From: Clostridia bacterium | Lineage (GTDB): Bacteria > Bacillota > Clostridia > Christensenellales > Borkfalkiaceae | Direction: 5' to 3' | DNA: 12,946 nt | Assembly (NCBI GenBank): GCA_900769565.1 | Contig: CAAGHC010000069.1 | Coordinates: 1 to 12,946 of the forward strand | In this document: positions 1 through 7,503 of the stretch, in pieces | Layout: each line of letters starts with the position of its first letter | How positions within the stretch are numbered: the stretch's first letter is position 1 | The notes under the pieces: generated by a model | What the model saw: only the letters and a program-made list of their open reading frames with translations | What the model was told of the DNA's origin: nothing | Database searches by the model: none | Made by a program: the position numbers and the translations under genes

Positions 1-19
1 ACGTGTGCTCTTCCGATCT
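1..19. other. Illumina adapter remnant (left end)
   Basis: The first 19 bases match the end of the Illumina TruSeq read-2 side adapter, reading into GCTCTTCCGATCT. They are not genomic. An in-frame TAA at 19-21 is created partly by the adapter and is not a true stop; the reading frame of the first gene is open from base 22. Confidence 0.96.
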
Positions 20-1854
20 AAAATGAACGCTTAAAGTATAAGCCTTGGAATTCTATCGAACGTTTCGGTGGATATATCGAATTCGTTTGGGGTAAAAACA
101 AGTTCAAGTTAGAAAGGTTTTTTGGTAGTAAAGAATCGGAAGATACCGTGCGACTTTTTGATTTAGACACGGGTAAAGAGTACACGAATACCGAAAATTT
201 GGGCAAAAGAATTTTTGAAATTGACGAAGATGGGTTTTTGTCGACAACCTATTTTTCACAAAAGGATTTTCAGATAAAGAGTAATGCTAGTATTACGGCT
301 AAATATAATTCCGTTTGTGAAGTTGATAATTCTGAATTGTTTGAAAAAGCACTTTCAAGCATTGAAAACAAGGCTAAAACCTATAAGTCTAGAGGGGATA
401 AGGGGCTTATTGCTGATGCAAGAAGAGAACTTTTTGACGTTAACGACCAAATTCAATCAGCAAATAAAGTTTCTTTGACCGTTTCGTCCTTAAAGGATAG
501 CGCAGAGTTGTTAGAGCGACAAACTAACGAGCTTAAAAAACTTGCTCAAAAGTTGACTGATGACGTTGCGTCTGCTGGTAAGGCCGAGGCTGATGCTATT
601 AGAAAAGAGCGTTACTTAAAACTTCAATCAGAAAAGAATGTCTTAATGGATAAGAAAGCAAATTTTGAAAAAGTCCTAAACGGTAATTTGCCCGACCTTA
701 GAGAAGTTAATGCTTGTATCGAATGTAATAACGAATTATCTAGCGTGGTTGCGAGAGAGAACGATATTAAAAACGATTTGGCAGTTGTTGAAAGGCAAGG
801 CAACGAAAAGCCGAAAGAAAGGAAAAAGTTGTTTGTTTTATCGGCGCTATATTGTTCCCTTTTGGTCCTTGGTGTGATTTTTATGATTTTGGGTGGAACT
901 ATGCTTTATATCGGTATAGGTTCAGTCGCAATTTGGGCTATTTTAGAAATCGTTTCGTTTGCAACTTGTATGAAAAAGAAGGGAAACTCTCAAAGTGGTG
1001 TCGTTGCCGAACTGATAAATAAAAAACGTACAGAACTTTGTGAGTATGTTGAAATAAAATCAAAGTACACCGAACATATAGATGCTTTTATCAAAAAATA
1101 TAACGTTGAAGAATTTACAGATAGACAAAGTGCGCTTTTAACAATTAAAAACGCAACGGAAAACTATTTGGAAATTGTTAAAAAAATTGCAGAAATAGAT
1201 GCTGAATGTTTGAATTTTGATAGAGCGATATTGAGTTTTGATAGTTCGGAAATTAGCGATTTGAGTGAACTTAAAAAGCAACTTTCAACTGTTCAAAGTG
1301 AGTATAGTATAAAGGCTAGTGAACTTGCGAAAAAGCGCGCTAGTATAAAATATTACGACGACGTTATGTCTTCTATCCCTGAATTAAATGCAAAAAAAGC
1401 AGAATTGACTGAAAAAATAGCGCAATACAAGGACGATTTCGACCTGTTAAATCTTACGGCAGATTATTTAAAAAAGGCAGATGAGACGTTAAAAATTAAG
1501 TATAGAAAGCCACTTCAAGATAGTTTAAACAAGTATCTGTCTTACATTACAAATACAGACAGTAAGGCTAATATTGATATAGATTTTAACGTCACTTTAG
1601 AAGAAAACGGTATGGAAAAGATTGCCGATTATTATAGTAAAGGCTATCAAAATCTTTTTGAAATTTGTAAAAGGTTTGCACTTGCCGACGTTTTGTTTAC
1701 TGCGGAAAAGCCTTTTATAATTCTTGACGACCCGTTTTATAATTTAGATGATGAAAAAATAAAGTATGCTTTAGAATTGATACAAAAACTTTCTGAAGAG
1801 TATCAAATTATTTATTTAGTTTGTCATGAGAGTAGGAGACCCGTCAATGCTTAA
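20..1854 (+). CDS. SbcC/SMC-like ATPase with central membrane segments (YhaN-type), 5' partial
   Basis: This is the C-terminal 610 or so residues of an ABC-type, RecN/SMC/Rad50-like ATPase. The frame is open from the adapter edge, and the GTG at 148 lies inside continuous coding sequence, so the real start and the Walker A loop are outside the window. Visible parts in order: an N-terminal lobe ending near base 300; long Lys/Glu-rich coiled coil; a hydrophobic double segment at about 829-975, predicted to be two membrane helices flanked by Lys-rich turns; more coiled coil; then the C-terminal ATPase half. That half has a degenerate signature SKGYQNL (about 1636-1656), Walker B FIILDDP with D-loop NLDDEK (about 1712-1762), and a switch His in VCHESR. 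Coiled coil interrupted by membrane helices recalls Bacillus YhaN, which is paired with the SbcD-like nuclease YhaO; such a partner could lie upstream. Its role is inferred as nucleic-acid processing at the membrane; the family is poorly characterised. Confidence 0.8.
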
Positions 1855-2284
1855 ATTAAAGCCCGAACTTGTTCCTGACGGCTGTTGGTATTCTAATTTA
1901 AGAACGATTTTGTCCAAGGCACAATGGGATTTTTTGAAAAAGGACGCTAAAGAGCGTGCTAATGGAAAATGCTCTATCTGTGGCAGAAAAACCGACAGGT
2001 TAGAGGCGCATGAGAGGTGGAGTTACGATGCTGAAAATGGTGTCCAAAAACTTGAAGATATAATTGCAGTTTGCAAAGATTGCCATAGCGTAATTCATAT
2101 TGGTAGAACCTCTCTTAAAGGCGATATTGAAAGGGCTGAAAATCATTTTTTAAAGGTTAATTCGTGCACTTATGCAGAGTATAGAAAGGCGCTAGGAGAG
2201 GCAAATGAAGAGCATATCAGGCTTAATAAAGTTTCAGAATGGAAACTTGATTTGTCCTTTTTAAAACGATATATAAACGAATAA
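1847..2284 (+). CDS. HNH-type zinc-finger nuclease-like protein
   Basis: A 145-residue protein with one ββα-metal-like domain: C42-x2-C45 and C76-x2-C79 as probable zinc ligands, H55 in the AHE motif, and H80 and H84 after the second Cys pair. This is the HNH endonuclease pattern, and the Cx2CH-x3-H ending resembles a small stand-alone HNH family. The ATG at 1847 is preferred over the in-frame ATG at 1826: AGGAG at 1834-1838 sits 8 bases upstream of 1847, and this start overlaps the previous stop by only 8 bases (ATGCTTAA). Such overlap implies translational coupling with the SMC-like ATPase and a shared process, perhaps DNA cleavage or repair. Nuclease activity is inferred from the motif only, and substrates are unknown. 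It could instead be a structural zinc-binding protein. Confidence 0.7.
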   Translation: MLKLKPELVPDGCWYSNLRTILSKAQWDFLKKDAKERANGKCSICGRKTDRLEAHERWSYDAENGVQKLEDIIAVCKDCHSVIHIGRTSLKGDIERAENHFLKVNSCTYAEYRKALGEANEEHIRLNKVSEWKLDLSFLKRYINE

Positions 2285-2302
2285 AAACATAAGGAAAACA
2301 CT

Positions 2303-3094
2303 ATGGAAATCATTGACGCACACACACATATTTATCCTGATAAAATTGCCGAAAAAGCTACTAAAGCAATCGGTAATTTTTATGATATTGAAATGGAAAC
2401 TTCGGCTGGTACAACGGCTCAACTTTTAGAAGGTGGGAAAAAGGCTGGAATTAGTAAATTCGTTGTGCATTCATGCGCTACGACGGCGCATCAGGTGCGC
2501 TCTATAAACGAGTTTATTAAACATGAAATTGATACTCATAGTGAGTTTATAGGTTTTATGACGTTGCATCAAGATTTAACTGAAGACGAGATAAAATCTG
2601 AAGTGGAATGGTGTATAAATAACGGGTTTAAGGGTGTAAAACTTCATCCTGATTTTCAAAAGTTTTATATAGACGACGTTAACGTTGAAAAAATTTATCG
2701 AGTTATAGGCGACAGGTTACCTATCTTATTCCACATAGGCGATAAAAGATACGACTATAGCAATCCTGATAGGCTTGTTAAAATTGCAAAAAAATATCCT
2801 AATGTAAAATTTATCGCTGCCCACTTTGGTGGATATAACTGTTGGGATAAGGCAAACGTTTATCTAGGTCTTGACAACGTTTACTTTGATACTTGTTCTT
2901 CTTTGGCGTTTATCAGCAAAGAAAGGGCAAAAGAGCTAATAGAGATGCTTGGTGTGGAAAAGTTCTTTTTTGCAACCGATTTTCCCATGTGGGATGCAAT
3001 GCACGAATTAGAGCGTTTTTATGCAATAGAATTAACTGAAAGGCAAAGGCAAATGATACTTTGTGAAAATATTAAGAAATTATTAAAAATTTAA
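2303..3094 (+). CDS. Amidohydrolase family protein (metal-dependent hydrolase, COG2159-like)
   Basis: A 263-residue soluble TIM-barrel hydrolase. The metal site of the amidohydrolase superfamily is visible: H7-x-H9 in DAHTHIYPD on strand 1, H115 in VKLHPD, H144 in LFHIGD, H174 in AAHFGG, and the catalytic/metal D226 in ATDFP. These features and the length match the Amidohydro_2 (COG2159) group, which contains hydrolases and decarboxylases acting on C-N, C-O or C-C bonds. The substrate cannot be read from the sequence. AAGGA at 2291-2295 sits 7 bases before the ATG. It follows the HNH gene by 18 bases, so the two are probably co-transcribed, although no functional link to the ATPase/HNH pair is obvious. 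No clear terminator follows the stop codon. Confidence 0.85.
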   Translation: MEIIDAHTHIYPDKIAEKATKAIGNFYDIEMETSAGTTAQLLEGGKKAGISKFVVHSCATTAHQVRSINEFIKHEIDTHSEFIGFMTLHQDLTEDEIKSEVEWCINNGFKGVKLHPDFQKFYIDDVNVEKIYRVIGDRLPILFHIGDKRYDYSNPDRLVKIAKKYPNVKFIAAHFGGYNCWDKANVYLGLDNVYFDTCSSLAFISKERAKELIEMLGVEKFFFATDFPMWDAMHELERFYAIELTERQRQMILCENIKKLLKI

Positions 3095-3113
3095 TTTAAT
3101 GCAAATAAAATGC

Positions 3114-3143
3114 TTGACTTTTTTAGGTGCTCAGCTGTATAAT
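3114..3143 (+). promoter_or_regulatory. Promoter P1 (sigma-A type) for the T-box 1 leader
   Basis: TTGACT at 3114-3119 and a perfect TATAAT at 3138-3143, separated by 18 bases. Transcription would begin near 3150, just upstream of Stem I of the first T-box. It lies immediately after the amidohydrolase gene and marks the start of a new transcription unit. Confidence 0.8.
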
Positions 3144-3160
3144 TTACTAAAATTTAATCA

Positions 3161-3391
3161 AACGCTGTGATGGAAACAGATGCAAATAGCAAAGATTAAG
3201 AGAGCTAGCGGTTGGTGAAAGTTAGTGACGGGCGTTGCATTACTCATTCCGGAGCGGAAACGGTGAAGATTTGGTTTTGTAATCGTTTACGGGCGCACCC
3301 GTTAAAAGCAAATAAGTGGTCGCTTTTTAAGCGACAATTTGGGTGGTACCACGGTTGATTTCGTCCCTGACTTTTTAAGTCGGGGTTTTTT
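3161..3391 (+). ncRNA. T-box 1: canonical tRNA-sensing leader, probable Leu (CUC) specifier
   Basis: A complete transcriptional T-box. Stem I base is CGCT/AGCG (3163-3166 with 3253-3256), then a kink-turn-like TGAT/GGAG region, then GGAA/TTCC (3172-3175 with 3247-3250). The specifier loop lies between that helix and ATGCAA/TTGCAT (3180-3185 with 3235-3240). The AG-bulge AAGAGAG is at 3198-3204 and the distal loop GGTTGGTGAAA at 3210-3220. On the 3' side of the specifier loop the triplet followed by a purine and the stem is CTC-A (3243-3246), giving leucine. A IIA/B-like hairpin (about 3289-3302) and stem III (GTCGC/GCGAC, about 3319-3335) follow, then the T-box GGGTGGTACCACGG at 3341-3354. 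The TGGT bulge fits tRNAs with discriminator A, as in tRNA-Leu. Uncharged tRNA-Leu should favour readthrough. The codon call was made by hand and is the least certain part. Confidence 0.92.
3365..3391 (+). terminator. Intrinsic terminator of T-box 1
   Basis: CCCTGACTT (3365-3373) pairs with AAGTCGGGG (3377-3385) around a TTT loop and is followed by six T. The CCC at 3365-3367 can instead pair with GGG at 3341-3343 to form the antiterminator, which is the T-box switch. Confidence 0.9.
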
Positions 3392-3443
3392 AATTTTTTA
3401 CCGTCAAAAAGTGCTAAAATCCCTTTAGAAAACACCTATTTGC

Positions 3444-3473
3444 TTGACAACGTTTTGTAGTATATTATATAAT
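3444..3473 (+). promoter_or_regulatory. Promoter P2 (sigma-A type) between the two T-boxes
   Basis: Consensus TTGACA at 3444-3449 and TATAAT at 3468-3473 with an 18-base spacer. The start site would be near 3480. It would give the operon a second transcript that bypasses T-box 1 and meets only the short T-box 2. The 50 bases between the T-box 1 T-run and this promoter (about 3392-3443) hold nothing else recognisable. Confidence 0.8.
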
Positions 3474-3480
3474 GTATCTA

Positions 3481-3636
3481 TTATAATAATTTACTTAAGA
3501 AAAGACGGTGCGATAAACTAATTTAGCTGTTTACGTATTTGCCACGTTATAGGCTTTTGAGCGGTTACTTTTAGTAACAATTCAGGTGGTACCACGGTTA
3601 ATTTCGTCCTGTCTTTTGATAGGGCGTTTATTTTTT
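3481..3636 (+). ncRNA. T-box 2: short T-box lacking a recognisable Stem I
   Basis: AGGTGGTACCACGG at 3584-3597 is an unmistakable T-box core, preceded by stem III GTTAC/GTAAC (about 3564-3578). The preceding GTTTACG...CGTTA segment (about 3529-3548) aligns by position with the IIA/B-like hairpin of T-box 1. Upstream of that, only about 50 bases remain to the predicted P2 start. No AG-bulge, distal TGGTGAAA loop, kink-turn or paired specifier loop can be found there or upstream of P2. The likeness to T-box 1 suggests a tandem duplicate that lost Stem I. It may be a relic, or may act as a codon-independent sensor of uncharged tRNA 3' ends. The UGGU bulge again fits discriminator A. Confidence 0.8.
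3605..3636 (+). terminator. Intrinsic terminator of T-box 2
   Basis: CGTCCTGTC (3605-3613) pairs with GATAGGGCG (3618-3626), including G-U pairs, around a TTTT loop, followed by TTTATTTTTT. CCTG inside the 5' arm can alternatively pair with CAGG at 3583-3586 to form the antiterminator. It stands 29 bases before the first gene of the operon. Confidence 0.85.
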
Positions 3637-3665
3637 AGTAAATTATTTTCAGGAGTTAGTTATTT

Positions 3666-5036
3666 ATGAAAAAGATTGCAGTTTCAGACGTTACGCTTTC
3701 ATCTGTTGAAAAACAACAACAGACTTTATCGTTTAGGGAAAAACTTTCCGTTGCGGAAAAGTTAGACCTAGCGCACGTTGACGCTTTGGAACTACCCGTT
3801 CTTAATGACTCAAAAGAAGCGGAAGTTATTTTCCGCACGATAGCTACGACCGTTAAAAACACTACGGTTAAAATTCCCGTAGGCGATAATCTTGCAGGCG
3901 TTAAGTCGGCTTATGAATGTATAAAAGGTGCTGTTAAGCCTTGTTTGCAAGTAGTTATGCCCGTTTCTACAACCTTAATGGAATATTTCTATCACTTAAA
4001 AGCCCCTGCAATGCTTGAAAAGATAGGTGAGTTAGTTAAGTGCGCAAAAGAATCGTGTGAAAAGGTTGAGTTTGTTGCTCTCGACGCTTTTAGGACAGAA
4101 ACCAAATTTGTGTGCGACTGTGTTAAAGTTGCTTGTGAAAATGGGGCGACGGCAGTTTGCATTAGCGACGATTCGGGCGTTGCTTTTCCCGAAGAGTTTT
4201 TCAAACTTGTTAGCGCAATAAAATCAGTTTCTGACGTGGACGTTTTCGTCCAACCGTCCGACCAACTATCACTTGCTACTGCTTGTGCAATAGAATCTAT
4301 AAAAGCAGGTGCAGACGGGGTTAAAACTTCTGTGTGTGGAAAATATCTTTCCATGGCAAACTTTGCAGACGTAGTTAGGGCAAAGGGTATTGATTTTGGT
4401 TTCTCATCTGACGTTGACGTTACGAACGTTAAAACTATTCAAAACCAAATTAGTGGTATTGCTTGTGAGTGTAAAGATAGCCTTACAACGACGATTGCTA
4501 CGGGCATTATCGATAGCACTGCTATGCTTAAAGATATTTCTGACGTGATTAAACAACTTGGTTACGAATTATCTGATTCGGACGTTGGTAAGGTATACGA
4601 AGAGTTTAAGAGACTTACTTTGAAAAAAGATGCGATAGATATGAAAGAATTTGAGGCTGTAGTAGCAAGTACGGCAATGCAAGTTCCGTCAACCTATCAC
4701 CTTGTTAACTACGTGGTTAATAGTGGTAACATCATTCCTGCAACGGCAAACGTTACTTTGGAAAAGAATGGTGAAAAGTTTACTGGTGTTTCTACGGGTG
4801 ACGGTCCTATTGATGCCGCTTTCCATGCTATTGAACAGATTTTAGGACACCATTACGAATTAGATGATTTCCAAGTTCACGCAGTAACAAAGGGAAGAGA
4901 GGCTGTTGGGTCATCTATTATAAGATTGCGTGCAGACGGCAAACTTTATCCGGGAAACGGCGTTTCAACCGACATAGTTGGCGCTTGTATCCGTGCTTAT
5001 ATAAATGCGCTTAATAAAATCGTGTACGAGGGTTAA
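3666..5036 (+). CDS. LeuA-like protein with degenerate active site and intact regulatory domain
   Basis: A 456-residue relative of 2-isopropylmalate synthase, shorter than typical LeuA (about 510 aa). The N-terminal half follows the DRE-TIM barrel. The C-terminal part, roughly residues 330-456, is a convincing LeuA allosteric (leucine-binding) domain, with GDGPIDAAFHAIEQIL and PGNGVSTDIVGACIRAYINA. The catalytic signatures are lost. The family's DTTLRDGEQ reads DVTLSSVEKQ (residues 8-17), so the catalytic Arg and metal-binding Asp are S12 and S13. The metal-binding HCHND motif reads QPSDQ (196-200), so both His are gone. The NGIGERAGN motif is also not conserved. Ordinary isopropylmalate synthase activity is therefore unlikely. 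A leucine-sensing regulatory or scaffold role is inferred, with a changed chemistry as the alternative. AGGAG at 3651-3655 supports the start. It is the first gene after the T-boxes and lies 3 bases before the next gene. Confidence 0.82.
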   Translation: MKKIAVSDVTLSSVEKQQQTLSFREKLSVAEKLDLAHVDALELPVLNDSKEAEVIFRTIATTVKNTTVKIPVGDNLAGVKSAYECIKGAVKPCLQVVMPVSTTLMEYFYHLKAPAMLEKIGELVKCAKESCEKVEFVALDAFRTETKFVCDCVKVACENGATAVCISDDSGVAFPEEFFKLVSAIKSVSDVDVFVQPSDQLSLATACAIESIKAGADGVKTSVCGKYLSMANFADVVRAKGIDFGFSSDVDVTNVKTIQNQISGIACECKDSLTTTIATGIIDSTAMLKDISDVIKQLGYELSDSDVGKVYEEFKRLTLKKDAIDMKEFEAVVASTAMQVPSTYHLVNYVVNSGNIIPATANVTLEKNGEKFTGVSTGDGPIDAAFHAIEQILGHHYELDDFQVHAVTKGREAVGSSIIRLRADGKLYPGNGVSTDIVGACIRAYINALNKIVYEG

Positions 5037-5039
5037 AGA

Positions 5040-7493
5040 ATGAAACTTGCATTTTCAGATAAATTCGTAAATGCGCCGAGTTTTATAGGGCTCTGTACTA
5101 CGGCGCAAAATTACGGTTTCGACGGGGTGGAAATTTTTGACGTGGAAAGAGAAAAGTCTTTACACGCAGATAGTATTTTCCGTTCATCAGTTACCGTTGA
5201 TGCAAAGAGAAAACTTGTAAATAGGCATCTTTCTATACCCGTGATAAATTGTCCCGAAAAGATTAACGAGGGCACGGACGGAAAGGTGTTTGAAAAATAC
5301 GTTGAATACGCTATAATTGCATCTGTAAAAGGCGTAGTTGTTCAGGTTGAAAAACTACCTAGTATTCTCGTGGTTAAAAAGATTTTGTCGCCTGCTTTGC
5401 GTTTGGCGACCGAAAACGGCGTAAATATATTGCTTGAAACTACGGGCGCTTTAGTTGATACCGAGAAGATTTTGGACGTTATAAACGCTTTTGGTAGCGC
5501 ATCATTAAAGGTTTGTTGGAATATTCGTGAAACTTATTTTATTTCAAACGAAACGGCTGATAGAACTATTCAAACACTCGGTGCTTACATAGAATACGTA
5601 AGAATAGGTGATATGAAGGACGGAAAAGAAGTTCTAATAGGTGACGGTGAACTTCTCGTTAAAGACTTCATGAACGCTCTTCGTTCGCTCAATTACGACG
5701 GTTACGTTAGTTTAATGGAATCGGGTGATATTGCCGACGCAGATATTTTACTTACGCATTTTAAGAGTTATTTAAGTGTAAATAGTGACGAGCAAATTGT
5801 TAAACCCGTCTATTATAATAGGTCGAAAACGGGTACTCATCCTTGGAAAAAGTACGACGTTTTAGATTTGACTTTTTCCGACGTGCTAGACCAAATGGTT
5901 GAAAGTTATCCCGACCAGTATGCGTTTAAGTACACTACGCTTGATTATACTAGAACCTATTCAGAGTTTAGAGATGACGTTGATAATGTTGCCGCAGCAC
6001 TTATTTCGCTTGGCGTTAGAGCAGGGCATCACGTTGCAATTTGGGCAACCAACGTTCCACAATGGTTTTTAACTTTCTGGGCTACCGTTAAAATAGGTGC
6101 AGTTTTAGTTACCGTAAATACCGCTTATAAAATTCATGAGGCGGAATACCTTTTAAGACAATCTGACACTCATACTCTTGTTATGATTGACAGTTGTAAA
6201 GACTCAAATTATAAAGAAATAATGGAAGAACTATGCCCCGAACTTAAAACAGTTCAGGCAGGTCAACCGCTTTATTCCAAAAAATTACCTTTCTTAAGAA
6301 ACGTAGTTACGGTTGGATTTAAGATGGATGGTTGTTTAGAGTGGAATGATTTTATGAAACGTTCTTCACTCGTTCCCAAAGAGGAAGTTCGCCGTAGAGC
6401 ATCCGACGTAAAGCCTGACGACGTTTGCAATATGCAATATACGTCGGGAACAACGGGATTTCCTAAAGGCGTTATGTTAACGCATAGAAATATCGTAAAC
6501 AATGGTAAGATTATCGGTGATAGAATGGACATATCTACTGCCGATAGAATGATGATTCAAGTACCCATGTTCCACTGTTTTGGTATGGTGCTTTCTATGA
6601 CGAATATGATGACGCACGGTGGTACAATGTGTCCTATGCCGTATTTTTCGCCAAAATCGTCACTTGCTTGCGTTAACGACGAAAAAATAACCTGCTTTAA
6701 CGGGGTGCCGACAATGTTTATAGCAATGTTTAACCATTCGGACTTTGCTAAAACGGACTTTTCACACGTAAGAACGGGTATTATGGCAGGCGCTAACTGT
6801 CCGCCCGAACTCATGCGCCGTGCGGCAGCCGAAATGAATATGAAAGAAATCATAAGCGTTTACGGTCAAACCGAGGCGTCGCCAGGTTGCACGATGGGTG
6901 AAGTTAATGAAGATATCGACCATAGGGTAGAAACTGTTGGTAGCGCATTCCCAGGTGTTGAGTGTAAGATTATTAACCCTGAAACGGGTGAAGAAGTTCC
7001 CGACGGGGAAAACGGTGAATTCGTTGCACGTGGTTACAATATCATGAAAGGCTATTATAAAATGCCCAAAGCGACCGAGCAAACCATTGACCAAGACGGT
7101 TGGTTACATAGTGGCGATATTTGTTGTAGAACGCCTGACGGATATTATAAAGTTACGGGTAGGCTTAAGGATATGATTATTCGTGGTGGCGAAAACTTGT
7201 ATCCTAGAGAAATTGAAGAGTTCTATCTTACTAATTCTAAAGTTAGGGACGTGCAAGTCGTTGGTGTGCCCGACCAAAGATACGGTGAAGAGGCGTGCGC
7301 CTACATTATCTTAAAGAAGGGTGAAAGTGCAACGGAAGACGATATGCGAGAATATGGAAACGCCCACATGGCAAAGCATAAAGTTCCTAGATACTTTATT
7401 TTTGTAAATGAATTCCCGATGAACGCCGCAGGAAAGATACTAAAGTACAAAATGCGTGAAGACGCTATTGAAAAAATAAAAAATCTCAAGTAG
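5040..7493 (+). CDS. Fusion: xylose-isomerase-like TIM barrel + AMP-forming acyl-CoA synthetase
   Basis: An 817-residue two-domain protein. Residues 1 to about 250 resemble the sugar-isomerase/endonuclease IV-like (AP_endonuc_2) TIM barrel. Two of its four usual metal ligands appear kept (E133 in LLETT, E227 in SLMES); the others look replaced (N161 in CWNIRE for Asp, R188 in YVRIGD for His). Residues from about 270 to 817 are a full ANL-family acyl-CoA synthetase: P-loop YTSGTTGFPKG (467-477), YGQTEASP, GWLHSGDI, GRLKDMIIRGGENLYP, and the adenylating Lys K799 in AAGKILK. It would make an acyl-CoA from a carboxylic acid, ATP and CoA in the cytoplasm. The neighbouring VOR and aminotransferase suggest branched-chain short acids such as isovalerate; this substrate is inferred. 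The single frame is uninterrupted across the junction, so the fusion is real in this sequence. It lies 3 bases after the LeuA-like gene. Confidence 0.88.
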   Translation: MKLAFSDKFVNAPSFIGLCTTAQNYGFDGVEIFDVEREKSLHADSIFRSSVTVDAKRKLVNRHLSIPVINCPEKINEGTDGKVFEKYVEYAIIASVKGVVVQVEKLPSILVVKKILSPALRLATENGVNILLETTGALVDTEKILDVINAFGSASLKVCWNIRETYFISNETADRTIQTLGAYIEYVRIGDMKDGKEVLIGDGELLVKDFMNALRSLNYDGYVSLMESGDIADADILLTHFKSYLSVNSDEQIVKPVYYNRSKTGTHPWKKYDVLDLTFSDVLDQMVESYPDQYAFKYTTLDYTRTYSEFRDDVDNVAAALISLGVRAGHHVAIWATNVPQWFLTFWATVKIGAVLVTVNTAYKIHEAEYLLRQSDTHTLVMIDSCKDSNYKEIMEELCPELKTVQAGQPLYSKKLPFLRNVVTVGFKMDGCLEWNDFMKRSSLVPKEEVRRRASDVKPDDVCNMQYTSGTTGFPKGVMLTHRNIVNNGKIIGDRMDISTADRMMIQVPMFHCFGMVLSMTNMMTHGGTMCPMPYFSPKSSLACVNDEKITCFNGVPTMFIAMFNHSDFAKTDFSHVRTGIMAGANCPPELMRRAAAEMNMKEIISVYGQTEASPGCTMGEVNEDIDHRVETVGSAFPGVECKIINPETGEEVPDGENGEFVARGYNIMKGYYKMPKATEQTIDQDGWLHSGDICCRTPDGYYKVTGRLKDMIIRGGENLYPREIEEFYLTNSKVRDVQVVGVPDQRYGEEACAYIILKKGESATEDDMREYGNAHMAKHKVPRYFIFVNEFPMNAAGKILKYKMREDAIEKIKNLK

Positions 7494-7503
7494 AGGTGGT
7501 AAT

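Noticed and set aside
148..150. GTG as the start of the SMC-like ATPase gene
   Set aside because: The frame stays open and protein-like for 42 codons upstream to the adapter, with SMC/Rad50-type N-lobe sequence and no ribosome binding site at 148. The gene is truncated, not short.
1826..1828. ATG at 1826 as the start of the HNH gene
   Set aside because: It would give a longer overlap and lacks a ribosome binding site; AGGAG is correctly spaced for the ATG at 1847.
3080..3105. AT-rich inverted repeat after the amidohydrolase as a terminator
   Set aside because: Only A-T pairs, no GC core and no defined U-run.
3244..3435. 63-aa reverse-strand reading frame
   Set aside because: It lies over T-box 1 and its terminator, with no ribosome binding site or recognisable protein pattern.
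3992..4354. 120-aa reverse-strand reading frame inside the LeuA-like gene
   Set aside because: Antisense shadow of a well-supported gene; its composition mirrors the codon pattern of the + strand gene.
3666..5036. Calling this gene a true 2-isopropylmalate synthase (leuA)
   Set aside because: The catalytic Arg/Asp and both metal-binding His of the family are replaced, so only LeuA-like is justified.
6762..7094. 110-aa reverse-strand reading frame inside the acyl-CoA synthetase
   Set aside because: Antisense shadow over conserved synthetase motifs; no independent evidence.
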